DNA of 64,000 nt from Rhizobium acidisoli (GTDB lineage Bacteria; Pseudomonadota; Alphaproteobacteria; Rhizobiales; Rhizobiaceae): NCBI RefSeq assembly GCF_002531755.2, contig NZ_CP034998.1, forward strand, positions 2,108,001 to 2,172,000. The letters run 5' to 3'. This document shows, in pieces, positions 15,744 to 23,245 of this stretch. Under the pieces are notes generated by a model. That model was not told the DNA's origin, did not search any database, and worked only from the letters and a program-made list of their open reading frames with translations. The position numbers and the translations under genes were made by a program. Each line of letters begins with the position of its first letter. Within the stretch, counting starts at the first letter, position 1.

Positions 15744-16192
15744 CCGCTTGATTTCTTCCGGGAGGCGGCAGCCTTTGCTGACATATTCAACGCCGCAGCG
15801 GCGCGAAAGAGCGCCTTCAACGCCTCCTCGTCGATCTCGTCGCCCTCATGGAAATCGATGGCTCGCCGCGTGTTGCCGTCGAGGCTGGAATTGAAGAGAC
15901 CTGAAGGGTCCTGCAATGATGCGCCCTTGGCGAAGGTCAGCTTCACCGCGCTCTTGTAGGTCTCGCCGGTGCAGATGATGCCGGAACGCTCCCACACCGG
16001 AACCCCTCGCCACTTCCATTCCTCGACCACCTCGGGCTCGGCCTGCCTGATGAGCGCACGGATCCGGGCGAGCATTTCGCCGCGCCAATCGCCGAGTTCC
16101 TTGATCCTGGCGTCGATCAGTTGAGACGGCGAGGCTCCCCCGTTTGCGTCCCCGGAAGCGCTCGTCTTCATTGCTGCTGTCGCTTTCTTCAT
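15740..16192 (-). CDS. DUF1801 domain protein (first copy)
   Basis: The 150-residue cytosolic protein contains DUF1801 (YdhG/YjhX-like fold): LIDARIKELGDWRGEMLARIRALI, VEEWKWRGVPVWER, KLTFAKGASLQDPSGLF and DEEALKALFRAA. The start is ATG 16192 with GGGAGG just upstream rather than the in-frame codon 18 bases earlier. Function is unknown. It lies between two ArsR-AHSA1 pairs beside a second DUF1801 gene on the same strand. Confidence 0.82.
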   Translation of the reverse strand: MKKATAAMKTSASGDANGGASPSQLIDARIKELGDWRGEMLARIRALIRQAEPEVVEEWKWRGVPVWERSGIICTGETYKSAVKLTFAKGASLQDPSGLFNSSLDGNTRRAIDFHEGDEIDEEALKALFRAAAALNMSAKAAASRKKSSG

Positions 16193-16227
16193 AGTTCCTC
16201 CCGCCCTCATGCGAGGGGTATTGGTGA

Positions 16228-16698
16228 TTACATCCGTTCGCCGGGCAGTTGGCTGGCCTGCTCCACCCAGGCGGCAAGCTGGGCTTCATCGATTTCGTCG
16301 TCCTCGCGAATATCGAGATAGCGGACTTCCTTCTGCTTGGAATGGCCGGGCGGCAGAGGCTGAAGCGACGCACCCCGGAAGAATGCCACCTTGATGTATT
16401 TCGTGAAGCAATGAATGCCGAGGAACCAGCCCTGCCCTTCGATGCCGTAGAAGGGCGAGTTCCATTTGACTGCCTTATACACATTCGGCACGATACGCGT
16501 GATCAGTGCATCGAGGCGGCGCCCGACGTCACTTTTCCAGCCCGGCATCGCGGCGATATAGGCCTGCACCGGAGCTTCGCCGTAACCCTTGGCGATCTGC
16601 GGATTGCCGCCCGAGAGAAGGGTCGGCTCTGCAGCGGCCCGCTTGGCGGCGGTCTTCTCGGTGAGCGTCACTTGGGTCTTGGACGTCTTGCCGGCCAT
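16228..16698 (-). CDS. DUF1801 domain protein (second copy)
   Basis: The 156-residue protein has a Lys/Thr/Ala-rich N-terminal tail of about 40 residues, then DUF1801 (YIAAMPGWKSDVGRRLDALI, YKAVKWNSPFYGIEGQGWF, FTKYIKVAFFRGASLQPLPPG, RYLDIREDDEIDEAQLAAWV). ATG 16698 has AGGAG seven bases upstream. The frame continues upstream without a stop into a hydrophobic reading frame described separately. It is diverged from the neighbouring DUF1801 protein, so the two are not a recent duplication. Confidence 0.8.
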   Translation of the reverse strand: MAGKTSKTQVTLTEKTAAKRAAAEPTLLSGGNPQIAKGYGEAPVQAYIAAMPGWKSDVGRRLDALITRIVPNVYKAVKWNSPFYGIEGQGWFLGIHCFTKYIKVAFFRGASLQPLPPGHSKQKEVRYLDIREDDEIDEAQLAAWVEQASQLPGERM

Positions 16699-16914
16699 TG
16701 TGTCACTCCTATCTCCCACGCATCTGGCAGCATAGGGCAGCAGGAAGAGGCAAAGACCGGCCAGCAACAGCAGGCCAAGCGGCAGCACTGCCAAGACGTC
16801 GCACCAGACGGTCGATTTCTCCTGTACCACAGCGATAATATTGAGAATGACCGCTACGGTAAAGGCAACGGACAGCCAGCGGGGGATCTGCAGCAACCAG
16901 TAGTTCCAGCTCAA
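16699..16914 (-). CDS. Small membrane ORF, in frame with and lacking a stop before the DUF1801 gene
   Basis: From a TTG at 16914 with GGGGGAGG five bases upstream, 72 codons encode two strongly hydrophobic segments (WLSVAFTVAVILNIIAVV and LAVLPLGLLLLAGLCLFLLP) and a short tail ending CVGDRSDT. It then runs in frame into the DUF1801 start at 16698. It could be a stand-alone small membrane protein whose stop was lost, or a true fusion of a two-helix anchor to DUF1801. The internal AGGAG before 16698 suggests that the DUF1801 protein is also made separately. No function can be assigned. Confidence 0.45.
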
Positions 16915-16956
16915 TAGGGCCTCCCCCGTTTACGTCAGCCGAGGCGACGGGCCGCC

Positions 16957-17367
16957 TCACTCCGTCCGCGCCAGCACCTGCTCCAGATTTCCAAGGAACT
17001 GCGTCCACCCGCTCCTGGCGCCGCCGTAAGCCTGCCGCTGATCCGGCCGGAAACCCGATTGCTCCATACGCAGATGCGTGCCCGTGGCGGTCGGAGTGAG
17101 AGTCCAGGTGACGATGCTTTCAAGACCGTAGGCATCCCAGCTATAGGACAGGGTCTTGTTCGACTCGACCTCCAGAACCTTGCAATCGACCGAGCCCCAA
17201 TCGGCGTTGAAGCTGAAGCGATGATCAACGGCCGGCTTGAAGTCGCTCTTCATCAGCCACTCCTGGATCAGGTGCGGCTGCGTGAGCGCCCGCCAGATCT
17301 TTTCCGAAGGAAAAGGGATTTCCCGTTCTATGACGACGGAGCGCGTTTCTGTCGATATGTCGGTCAT
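16957..17367 (-). CDS. SRPBCC/AHSA1 domain protein (second copy)
   Basis: The 136-residue protein has the AHSA1 fold: SVVIEREIPFPSEKIWRALTQPHLIQEWL, DFKPAVDHRF, LSYSWDAYG and the C-terminal helix GWTQFLGNLEQVLA. Its ATG overlaps the stop of the ArsR gene by 4 bp. It is the same regulator/ligand-binding pair design as at 14929-15743, on the opposite strand. The ligand is unknown. Confidence 0.88.
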   Translation of the reverse strand: MTDISTETRSVVIEREIPFPSEKIWRALTQPHLIQEWLMKSDFKPAVDHRFSFNADWGSVDCKVLEVESNKTLSYSWDAYGLESIVTWTLTPTATGTHLRMEQSGFRPDQRQAYGGARSGWTQFLGNLEQVLARTE

Positions 17368-17687
17368 TGATCCATCCTTTTCAGCAAATCCTCGAGATCG
17401 TTGAAGCGGTTTTGCCAGAACCCGGCCATCTCGCTCGTCCAGTCGACCAGCGGAGCAAGCGCACCGAGCTGCGCGCTATAATGCGTCTGGCGGCCCTCAT
17501 GGCGGTCGCGTACCAATCCGGCCTGCTTCAATATGCCCAGATGTTTTGAGACGACCGGCTGCGAGACCCCGGCCCGAGCCGTCAGAGCCCCGACCGTCTT
17601 CTCCCCTTCCCGGCACAACCGCTCGAACAGAGCCCGCCGGGTCGGATCAGCGAGTGTTTTGAACAGCGCGTCTTGAGCATCGGACAT
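17364..17687 (-). CDS. ArsR-family transcriptional regulator (second copy)
   Basis: This 107-residue winged-helix protein shows the ArsR fold (LFKTLADPTRRALFERLCREGEKTVGALTARAGVSQPVVSKH in outline; recognition helix near SQPVVSKHLGILKQAG) without an ELCVCDL metal site. A perfect 8-bp inverted repeat starts 5 bp upstream of its ATG and probably is its own operator. The ATG lacks a good Shine-Dalgarno sequence, so a leaderless or weakly translated mRNA is possible. Confidence 0.9.
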   Translation of the reverse strand: MSDAQDALFKTLADPTRRALFERLCREGEKTVGALTARAGVSQPVVSKHLGILKQAGLVRDRHEGRQTHYSAQLGALAPLVDWTSEMAGFWQNRFNDLEDLLKRMDQ

Positions 17688-17691
17688 TTGG

Positions 17692-17717
17692 AATCCATAC
17701 CTATTCAGCTATGGATT
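17692..17717. promoter_or_regulatory. Candidate ArsR operator
   Basis: AATCCATA at 17692-17699 and TATGGATT at 17710-17717 are perfect 8-bp inverted half-sites with a 10-bp spacer, directly upstream of the ArsR gene. Size and position fit autorepression by an ArsR dimer. Confidence 0.6.
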
Positions 17718-18040
17718 AACGTATAGCTACGCAGGTATTCGTTCGTCAAGAGGTAAAGAGAAGAGGAAGGAATGAATAGGCCTGTTGATGGGAATCAGGC
17801 AGCGAACACGCTCTTGAAGAAAACGGCCAGCGACTTCAACATAGCTAATTGGCTATGCATCGATACGTTTGGCTGGGTCACGCGCCCCAGGACGATTCTG
17901 GCTAGGTTGCCGCGAGGATTAGGCGAGCAGTCGTTTCGAAATGGGCATGGCCGTACGCACCTGCACGTCAACCTGGCAACAGAACGCCGAAAGCCGCGGG
18001 CGGCTTCCGGCGATGTCAGACTTACCCGCTTCGTTCGACC
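17718..18040. other. Gene-free stretch
   Basis: Upstream of the ArsR operator and downstream of the ssuD-like stop I see no credible gene. An open plus-strand frame from 17772 runs into the ssuD-like gene and has no coding character. Confidence 0.4.
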
Positions 18041-19216
18041 TCAGGAACCGGAAACGACCTTCAGATTGCCGCCATGGCTGCCGCCTGCGAAAACCTGCTT
18101 GCGGCCAAATTCGTTGTTGAAGGCCAGGCGCTGCTGCTCACGGGTGATACCGAGTTCGGGGAAGAGCAACTCGGCGACACGATAGGCTTCTTCCAGGTGC
18201 GGATAGCCGGAACCGATGACCGTATCGATGCCGATCTCCTGATATTCAGCAAGGCGCGCGGCAACCGTCTTCGGCGAGCCCACAAGCGCCGTGCCGGCAC
18301 CGGCGCGCACCAGGCCGACACCGGCCCAAAGATTCGGCGAGACCTCGAGTTTGTCGCGGCGGCCGCCGTGAAGGGCGGCCATTCGCTTCTGGCCGATCGA
18401 GTCCGACTCATGAACGAAGCGCTCCTGCGCCTCGCGGATCGTATCGTCGTCGAGATGACGGATCAGCCGTTCCGCCGCCTCCCATGCCTCCTCGTCGGTT
18501 TCGCGCACGATGAAGTGCAGGCGGATGCCGAAGCTCACCTCGCGGCCGCGGTCGGCGGCGGCCTTGCGCACCTTAGTGACCTTTTCGGCCACCTGCGCCG
18601 GCGGCTCGCCCCAGGTCAGATACTTGTCGACGCGACCGACCGAGAAGTCGATGCCGGCATCCGACGAGCCGCCGAAATAGAGCGGCGGCCGCGGGTTCTG
18701 CACCGAGGGAAAGCCGAGGCGCGCATTGGTCGCCTTGATATATTTGCCGTCGAAACTCGCCGTTCCCTTATCCAGCAGTTCCTCGAAAACGGTGAAAAAC
18801 TCCTCGGCATGGGCATAACGCTCGTCATGCTCGAGATGGATGCCGTCACCGGCAAGCTCGGCCGGGCTGCCGCCGACGACGATGTTAAGCAGCAGGCGGC
18901 CGTTGGAAATACGGTCGAGCGTCGTTGCCAGACGCGCGTAATAGGCCGGTGACGCCGTGCCGGGACGGATCGCCACCAGGAACTGCAGTTTCTCGGTCTT
19001 GGCGGCGAGCGCCGCCGCCGTCACGAAGGACTCCTCGCAGGCAACCCCGGTCGGCAGCAGCACGCCGGAATAGCCGAGACGATCGACGGCCTGGGCGATC
19101 TGCGTGAGATAGCCGATTTCGGGCGCGCGGTTGAGATCGGCGGAACCGAGATAGGTGCCGTCGCCCGACGTCGGGATGAACCAGAGGAAATTGATGGGAT
19201 CGGATGTGGCGGTCAT
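18041..19216 (-). CDS. ssuD: FMNH2-dependent alkanesulfonate monooxygenase, SsuD-like
   Basis: The 391-residue LLM-class flavin monooxygenase matches SsuD along its length: [65 protein letters not shown], and [35 protein letters not shown]. It would desulfonate C-alkanesulfonates to aldehyde and sulfite with FMNH2 from an SsuE-type reductase. No ssuE or sulfonate transporter gene is adjacent, so its partners are encoded elsewhere. Confidence 0.92.
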   Translation of the reverse strand: MTATSDPINFLWFIPTSGDGTYLGSADLNRAPEIGYLTQIAQAVDRLGYSGVLLPTGVACEESFVTAAALAAKTEKLQFLVAIRPGTASPAYYARLATTLDRISNGRLLLNIVVGGSPAELAGDGIHLEHDERYAHAEEFFTVFEELLDKGTASFDGKYIKATNARLGFPSVQNPRPPLYFGGSSDAGIDFSVGRVDKYLTWGEPPAQVAEKVTKVRKAAADRGREVSFGIRLHFIVRETDEEAWEAAERLIRHLDDDTIREAQERFVHESDSIGQKRMAALHGGRRDKLEVSPNLWAGVGLVRAGAGTALVGSPKTVAARLAEYQEIGIDTVIGSGYPHLEEAYRVAELLFPELGITREQQRLAFNNEFGRKQVFAGGSHGGNLKVVSGS

Positions 19217-19568
19217 GGAAACGGTCCTTTGCTGCGAAATTCGAAAATCGGCCCGCGCGATTTAACTGGCCCTTGGCAGGCGACGAGGTGCAGAACGTGC
19301 CTGCGCGTGCCGCCACGCAGAAGCCTGCGAGGATGGCGGTGCGGCGGAAGAGGATGCCGGGGCTTGTCTGCGCGTGAACATCTGAATACCTGTCGATCGA
19401 TGGCGGCGGCCGGATGCCTCGATCCATCGTTCGCCGGAATACTGCCATAGACTATAAATTATATCGACAATATCAATTTTCCATTGTCGTCCGCTTCGGG
19501 GAATAATTTTCCTCGTTCCGTCGCTTGCCGGCAAGCCTGCTGATGGCGGCGTTCCGCCGCTATCTCCC
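19217..19568. other. Gene-free stretch upstream of ssuD-like gene
   Basis: These 352 bp hold the probable ssuD promoter. On the minus strand two overlapping frames (around 19262-19381) start like exported proteins (MFTRRQA in one, FRRTAILAGFCVAARAG in another) but neither continues into a protein. It may be the debris of a signal-peptide-bearing gene. Confidence 0.25.
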
Positions 19569-19883
19569 TCAACGTTCGGCGGCCAGCCGCTCCCGGATAA
19601 AGCCGGCCCCACCCGCAAGACGCGTCGCCAAGAGGCTCGTGGGATCGACCATGCGCCAATAGGGCGTGACCAGCGAAACCGGTTCGCCCTTTTGCAACGC
19701 GAGGAAAGACAGATCGGCAATCGCGCGCAGATGCCGCTGCACGGTGACGGGACAACAGGCGTCCGCCCCGTATTCGGCAGCGAGGCGGCGGCGAAGGACG
19801 CCAAGCTCGGTGAAAACACCTTGCTGTGCGGATCGAATCTGTTCTGCAACCATCTGCTGCGATGGAATAAGCATCGACTGCAT
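19569..19883 (-). CDS. MGMT-like (COG3695-type) protein, N-terminus apparently truncated at a RIME-like element
   Basis: From the first usable ATG (19883) 104 residues resemble the alkyltransferase-like family related to methylguanine-DNA methyltransferase but without PCHRV: MLIPSQQ, LRRRLAAEYGADACCPVT, VTPYWRMVDP and FIRERLAAE. The frame stays open upstream to 19952 and reads plausibly (ETPTIEPRRKG), but it has no ATG, GTG or TTG. The stop that closes it, TAG at 19953-19955, is the first three bases of the palindromic element. Family members normally have more N-terminal residues. The gene is either truncated or starts internally. Confidence 0.6.
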   Translation of the reverse strand: MQSMLIPSQQMVAEQIRSAQQGVFTELGVLRRRLAAEYGADACCPVTVQRHLRAIADLSFLALQKGEPVSLVTPYWRMVDPTSLLATRLAGGAGFIRERLAAER

Positions 19884-19952
19884 TCCACTGCGGCCTTTGC
19901 GCCGCGGCTCGATCGTCGGAGTTTCGCGAATGTCACCCCCGGAAACATTTGC

Positions 19953-20060
19953 CTAAAGCATGTCGCGCAAAACTGTGCAGCAGTTTTGCGATAACGGCAT
20001 GCGTAAAAACAAAGAGCTAAAGCGCAAAGAGCGAATTTGAAAGATCGCGACGCGCTTTAG
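19953..20060. repeat. RIME-like intergenic mosaic element (108 bp)
   Basis: The element runs from CTAAAGC (19953-19959) to GCTTTAG (20054-20060), so its ends are inverted. Inside are two palindromes: CGCAAAACTG/CAGTTTTGCG around a TGCAG loop (19966-19990), and AAAGCGC/GCGCTTT in the right half. Size and two-palindrome layout match the rhizobial RIME1 elements as I remember them. Confidence 0.75.
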
Positions 20061-20196
20061 TCTCCATTTAGGGCTGAGGCGAACGGCAACCAGCCTCATA
20101 TCCGTCTATCGCAACGAACTCCGTCTTCACGGCTTTTCTGCTCCGGCCGTTTCGGTTAATCCTCAGAGCCTCGCACTCGGGATAAGGACAGGACAT

Positions 20197-21096
20197 ATGG
20201 CTAAAGTCGCATTCATCGGTCTCGGCGTCATGGGTTTTCCCATGGCCGGTCATCTGAAGACGAAGGGCGGCCACGATGTCACCGTCTACAATCGCACAGT
20301 CGAAAAAGCCGTCGCCTGGGCTGAAAAATTCTCCGGCAAATCCGCATCCACCCCGGCCGAGGCTGCCGCGGGCGCCGATTTCGTCTTCGTCTGCGTCGGC
20401 AATGACGAAGATCTCCGCTCGGTGACATCTGGCGAAAACGGCGTCCTGCACGGCATGAAGCCGGGGTCGGTGCTGATCGACAACACCACCGCCAGCGCCG
20501 AGGTCGCCCGCGAACTTTATGCCGCGGCAAAGGAAAAAGGCGTGAATTTCATCGACGCTCCCGTTTCCGGCGGCCAGGCCGGCGCTGAAAACGGCGTCCT
20601 GACCGTGATGTGCGGCGGCGACGAGGCCGTCTTCGATCGTACAAGGCCCGTCATCGACGCCTATGCCCGCATGGTCGGTCTGATGGGACCGGCAGGCTCT
20701 GGCCAATTGACCAAGATGGTCAACCAGATCTGCATCGCCGGCCTCGTCCAGGGGCTTGCCGAAGGGCTGCATTTCGGCAAGCGCGCCGGCCTTGATATCG
20801 AAAAGGTCGTCGAGGTGATCTCCAAGGGGGCGGCCGGCTCCTGGCAGATGGAAAACCGCCACAAGACCATGAACGCCGGCAAATATGATTTCGGCTTCGC
20901 GGTCGACTGGATGCGCAAGGATCTCGGCATCGTGCTCACCGAAGCCCGCCGCAATGGCGCCAAGCTGCCGGTCACCGCGGTCGTCGACCAGTTCTACGGC
21001 GACGTCCAGGCGATGGGCGGCAATCGCTGGGATACATCCTCATTGCTTGCGCGTCTGGAACAGGAAGATTTTAGGCCGGATCGGCCTAAAATCTGA
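20197..21096 (+). CDS. NAD(P)-dependent 3-hydroxyisobutyrate dehydrogenase family oxidoreductase
   Basis: The 299-residue beta-hydroxyacid dehydrogenase has the N-terminal signature FIGLGVMGFPMAGHL (Rossmann fold), substrate-binding DAPVSGGQAGAENG, and catalytic Lys173 in GSGQLTKMVNQ. The helical C-terminal domain contains KDLGIVLTEARRNG. Likely substrates are 3-hydroxyisobutyrate, tartronate semialdehyde or similar; these cannot be separated by eye. The last 12 codons (EQEDFRPDRPKI) and the stop lie inside an inverted repeat, so the natural C-terminus was probably nearer RLE. Confidence 0.9.
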   Translation: MAKVAFIGLGVMGFPMAGHLKTKGGHDVTVYNRTVEKAVAWAEKFSGKSASTPAEAAAGADFVFVCVGNDEDLRSVTSGENGVLHGMKPGSVLIDNTTASAEVARELYAAAKEKGVNFIDAPVSGGQAGAENGVLTVMCGGDEAVFDRTRPVIDAYARMVGLMGPAGSGQLTKMVNQICIAGLVQGLAEGLHFGKRAGLDIEKVVEVISKGAAGSWQMENRHKTMNAGKYDFGFAVDWMRKDLGIVLTEARRNGAKLPVTAVVDQFYGDVQAMGGNRWDTSSLLARLEQEDFRPDRPKI

Positions 21097-21168
21097 ATCC
21101 TGTTCCAAACTAAGAGGAAGAGCATGATGTCGTCCGAAAACTGCTCACACTTTTCGGCATCATGCTCT
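21056..21168. repeat. RIME-like double-palindrome element overlapping two gene ends
   Basis: The first palindrome spans 21056-21107 (TGGAACAGGA then AGATTTTAGGCC, mirrored after a GGATC spacer). The second spans 21119-21168 (AGAGCATGATG mirrored as CATCATGCTCT, with CCGAAAA/TTTTCGG inside). The second is a very common rhizobial intergenic palindrome. The element supplies the stop codon of the upstream dehydrogenase and ends 6 bp before the AlkD-like start. Confidence 0.75.
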
Positions 21169-21174
21169 GGAAAA

Positions 21175-21858
21175 ATGATCGACCCCTCCTCCAGCGCAGC
21201 CGACTTGATCGCGCATCTCGAAACGCTGCGTTCGGAGGAGAACGTCGACGGCATGGCGCGTTTCGGCATCCTCACCACACACGCCCTCGGCATCTCCAAT
21301 CCCGATATCAGAGCGGTCGCCAGACTGGCAAAGAAGAATCACGCCAGAGCGATCGAGCTCTGGCGAAGCGATATCCGTGAAGCCCGCCTGCTCGCCCTCT
21401 GTACCGCCGAGTCGAAACGGCTGACGGCGGAAGAAGCCCGGAATTGGGCCAATGATTTCAATTCCTGGGAGATCGTCGATTGCGCCGCCGATCTCTTCGT
21501 CGAGGCCGGGCTGGACGCACTCATCTCAGAATTCGCCGACGACGATCGCGAATTCGTCAGGCGCACGGCCTTCGCCATGATCGCAGGCGCCGCCGTCCAT
21601 CGCAAGAACGAGCCCGACGCCACCATCCTTGCCTGGCTGCCGCTGATCAAGGCTCATGCCGGCGACCCTCGAAACTTCGTGCGCAAGGCCGTCAATTGGG
21701 CACTCCGCAGCATCGGCAAGCGCAATCTCACCTGCCATGCACCGGCGCTCGCCATTGCCAAGGCGCTGGCGGAAAGCCCTGACAAAACCGCCCGCTGGAT
21801 CGGCAAGGATGCCGCCAAGGAACTGGCGGGCGAAAAGCTGCTGGCACGGCTGAAATAA
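21175..21858 (+). CDS. DNA alkylation repair protein, AlkD/HEAT-like
   Basis: The 227-residue all-helical protein resembles the DNA alkylation repair family: LIAHLETLRSEENVDGMARFGI, IRAVARLAKKNHARAIELWRSDIREARLLA, then NDFNSWEIVDCAADLF and EFVRRTAFAMIAGAAVH, and the NFVRKAVNWALRSIGKRN motif typical of AlkD. AlkD excises alkylated bases without base flipping. The start is taken as ATG 21175; the in-frame upstream ATGs (21124 and 21127) encode residues read from the repeat and should not be used. Confidence 0.85.
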   Translation: MIDPSSSAADLIAHLETLRSEENVDGMARFGILTTHALGISNPDIRAVARLAKKNHARAIELWRSDIREARLLALCTAESKRLTAEEARNWANDFNSWEIVDCAADLFVEAGLDALISEFADDDREFVRRTAFAMIAGAAVHRKNEPDATILAWLPLIKAHAGDPRNFVRKAVNWALRSIGKRNLTCHAPALAIAKALAESPDKTARWIGKDAAKELAGEKLLARLK

Positions 21859-21906
21859 GCGCATGCCGGTTTCTAGGCGAAGCCCTTGTTCGTCAATGCC
21901 GCTTCA

Positions 21907-22801
21907 TCAATGCTGCCGGGATTTTTCGACCAGGAAATCGATCAGCACCCGCACTGCCGGCGGCATGCCCTTGGCGGTCGTGAAGACGATATAGAACTGG
22001 CTCTCCTCCGACTGCCATTCCGGCAGCACGCGCACCAGCTTGCCGGCCTGGAGATCGGCTTCGCAGGCGCTCTCGAGCAAAAGCCCGAAGCCGAGACCGG
22101 CCCGGGCCGCGTCAAGGATGGCGGTCATGCTGCGGCAGGTGAGCCGCGGCTGATGCCGAATCACTCGTTTGGCGTCATTGGGACCGATCAATTCCCAACT
22201 GTGAAAAGACACCCATGACGTCATTGCCAGCGTCGGAAGGTCGGCGAGCTCGTCCACGCAATTCAAGCCGCCGGTACGCTCGACCAGCGAGGGACTTGCG
22301 ACCAGGATGCCGCGCCCGGTCGAGCTTGCGCATCGTCAGGCTCGTCTGCGTCTCGGGCTCGTTGGTCGCCCTCACCTCAAGATCGATCCGTTCGTTGATG
22401 AGGTCGGCGCGCCGGTCGGAGCCGATGATCTGCAGCTTGATCTTCGGATAGCGCTCGAGGAACTCAGGCAGGATTCCGCCGACCGAGATATCGACGAGGC
22501 CAAGCGGGCAGCCCATTCGTACCACGCCTTGCGGATCGGATTGAGCCTCGCTGACGATTGACTTGGCGCGGTCGGCCTCCTGCAATATGGTCTGGCATCT
22601 TTCGTAGAAAGCCTGACCGATCTCCGTCACTCGGAAGTGACGAGTCGAGCGTTCTATCAGCCTTGCACCAAGCCCGTCTTCAAGGCGGCTGACCCGTCTG
22701 CTCAGCTTCGATCGCGGTATCTTCAGATCGCGGCTTGCAGAAGCGAAGCCGCCGCTGGAGACGACAGCGGCGAAATAATAGTAGTCGTTGAGATCGTCCA
22801 T
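21907..22801 (-). pseudogene. LysR-family regulator gene disrupted by a +1 frameshift
   Basis: The N-terminal half (from ATG 22801) is a normal LysR HTH (YYYFAAVVSSGGFASASRDLKIPRSKLSRRVSRLE in outline) and effector domain up to QTSLTMRKLDR. After the CCC run at 22315-22317 that frame loses similarity. The next frame continues the protein (GILVASPSLVERTGGLNCVD, WVSFHSWELIG, then LLESACEADLQAGKLVRVLPEW) to a stop at 21907. Removing one base of the run restores a regulator of about 297 residues. This is a recent inactivation or a sequencing error. No obvious divergent target gene adjoins it. Confidence 0.8.
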
Positions 22802-23210
22802 CAGAACAAGCTGCCCGCGAGAAGGAAACGAATGCCGGCCCCCTGCAGAGGTTGTATCCCCTCTCCATAAAAGCTGTAATCACGTTGTCGGCATTGGATT
22901 TTCTTTGCGCGCCTGTTGCGGCAACACCAGCCGACGCGCCAACGCAGAAGAGACCCACAGCTCCGTTCGCGCGTAGACGCTATCGACCGATCCAACTCGC
23001 TTGAAAATTGAAATGGGGTCTCTCTAGAACAAAGCTGGAAAGAAGCCGGTGTGCGATACGCAACGAAGCGGTTCGGCTCCTCAAAAAGGCTTTTGAAAGT
23101 TGCCCAGAGGACTGCGCGTCAAAAACGCTGCAAGGACGGCCCGGCAGGGAAGACCGGACCCGTCCCCGTAGCTGATCGGAGGTCACTCGGATCAGAAACT
23201 GATTTGAAAT
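22802..23210. other. Gene-free stretch between LysR pseudogene and porin
   Basis: This stretch of about 400 bp has no frame with coding character on either strand. It should hold the promoter of the LysR gene. I see no tRNA or known riboswitch. Confidence 0.35.
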
Positions 23211-23232
23211 GCTCCCGGCGAAGACCGGGAGC
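23211..23232 (-). terminator. Terminator hairpin of the porin gene
   Basis: GCTCCCGG and CCGGGAGC form an 8-bp GC stem. On the minus strand the loop contains TTCG and the stem is followed by ATTTC, 14 bp after the porin stop. Confidence 0.6.
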
Positions 23233-23245
23233 ACCAATAGGCAGA

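Noticed and set aside
17772..18185. A 137-codon plus-strand frame upstream of and overlapping the ssuD-like gene
   Set aside because: Half of it is antisense to the ssuD-like 3' end. The rest has no similarity, no ribosome-binding site and atypical composition.
21124..21174. Longer AlkD-like N-terminus from ATG 21124
   Set aside because: These codons are encoded by the palindromic repeat and have no family similarity; ATG 21175 fits the domain start.
22802..23210. A structured RNA in the LysR-porin gap
   Set aside because: Short stems can be drawn, but there is no promoter-terminator pair and no match to RNase P, tmRNA, 4.5S or 6S RNA features.
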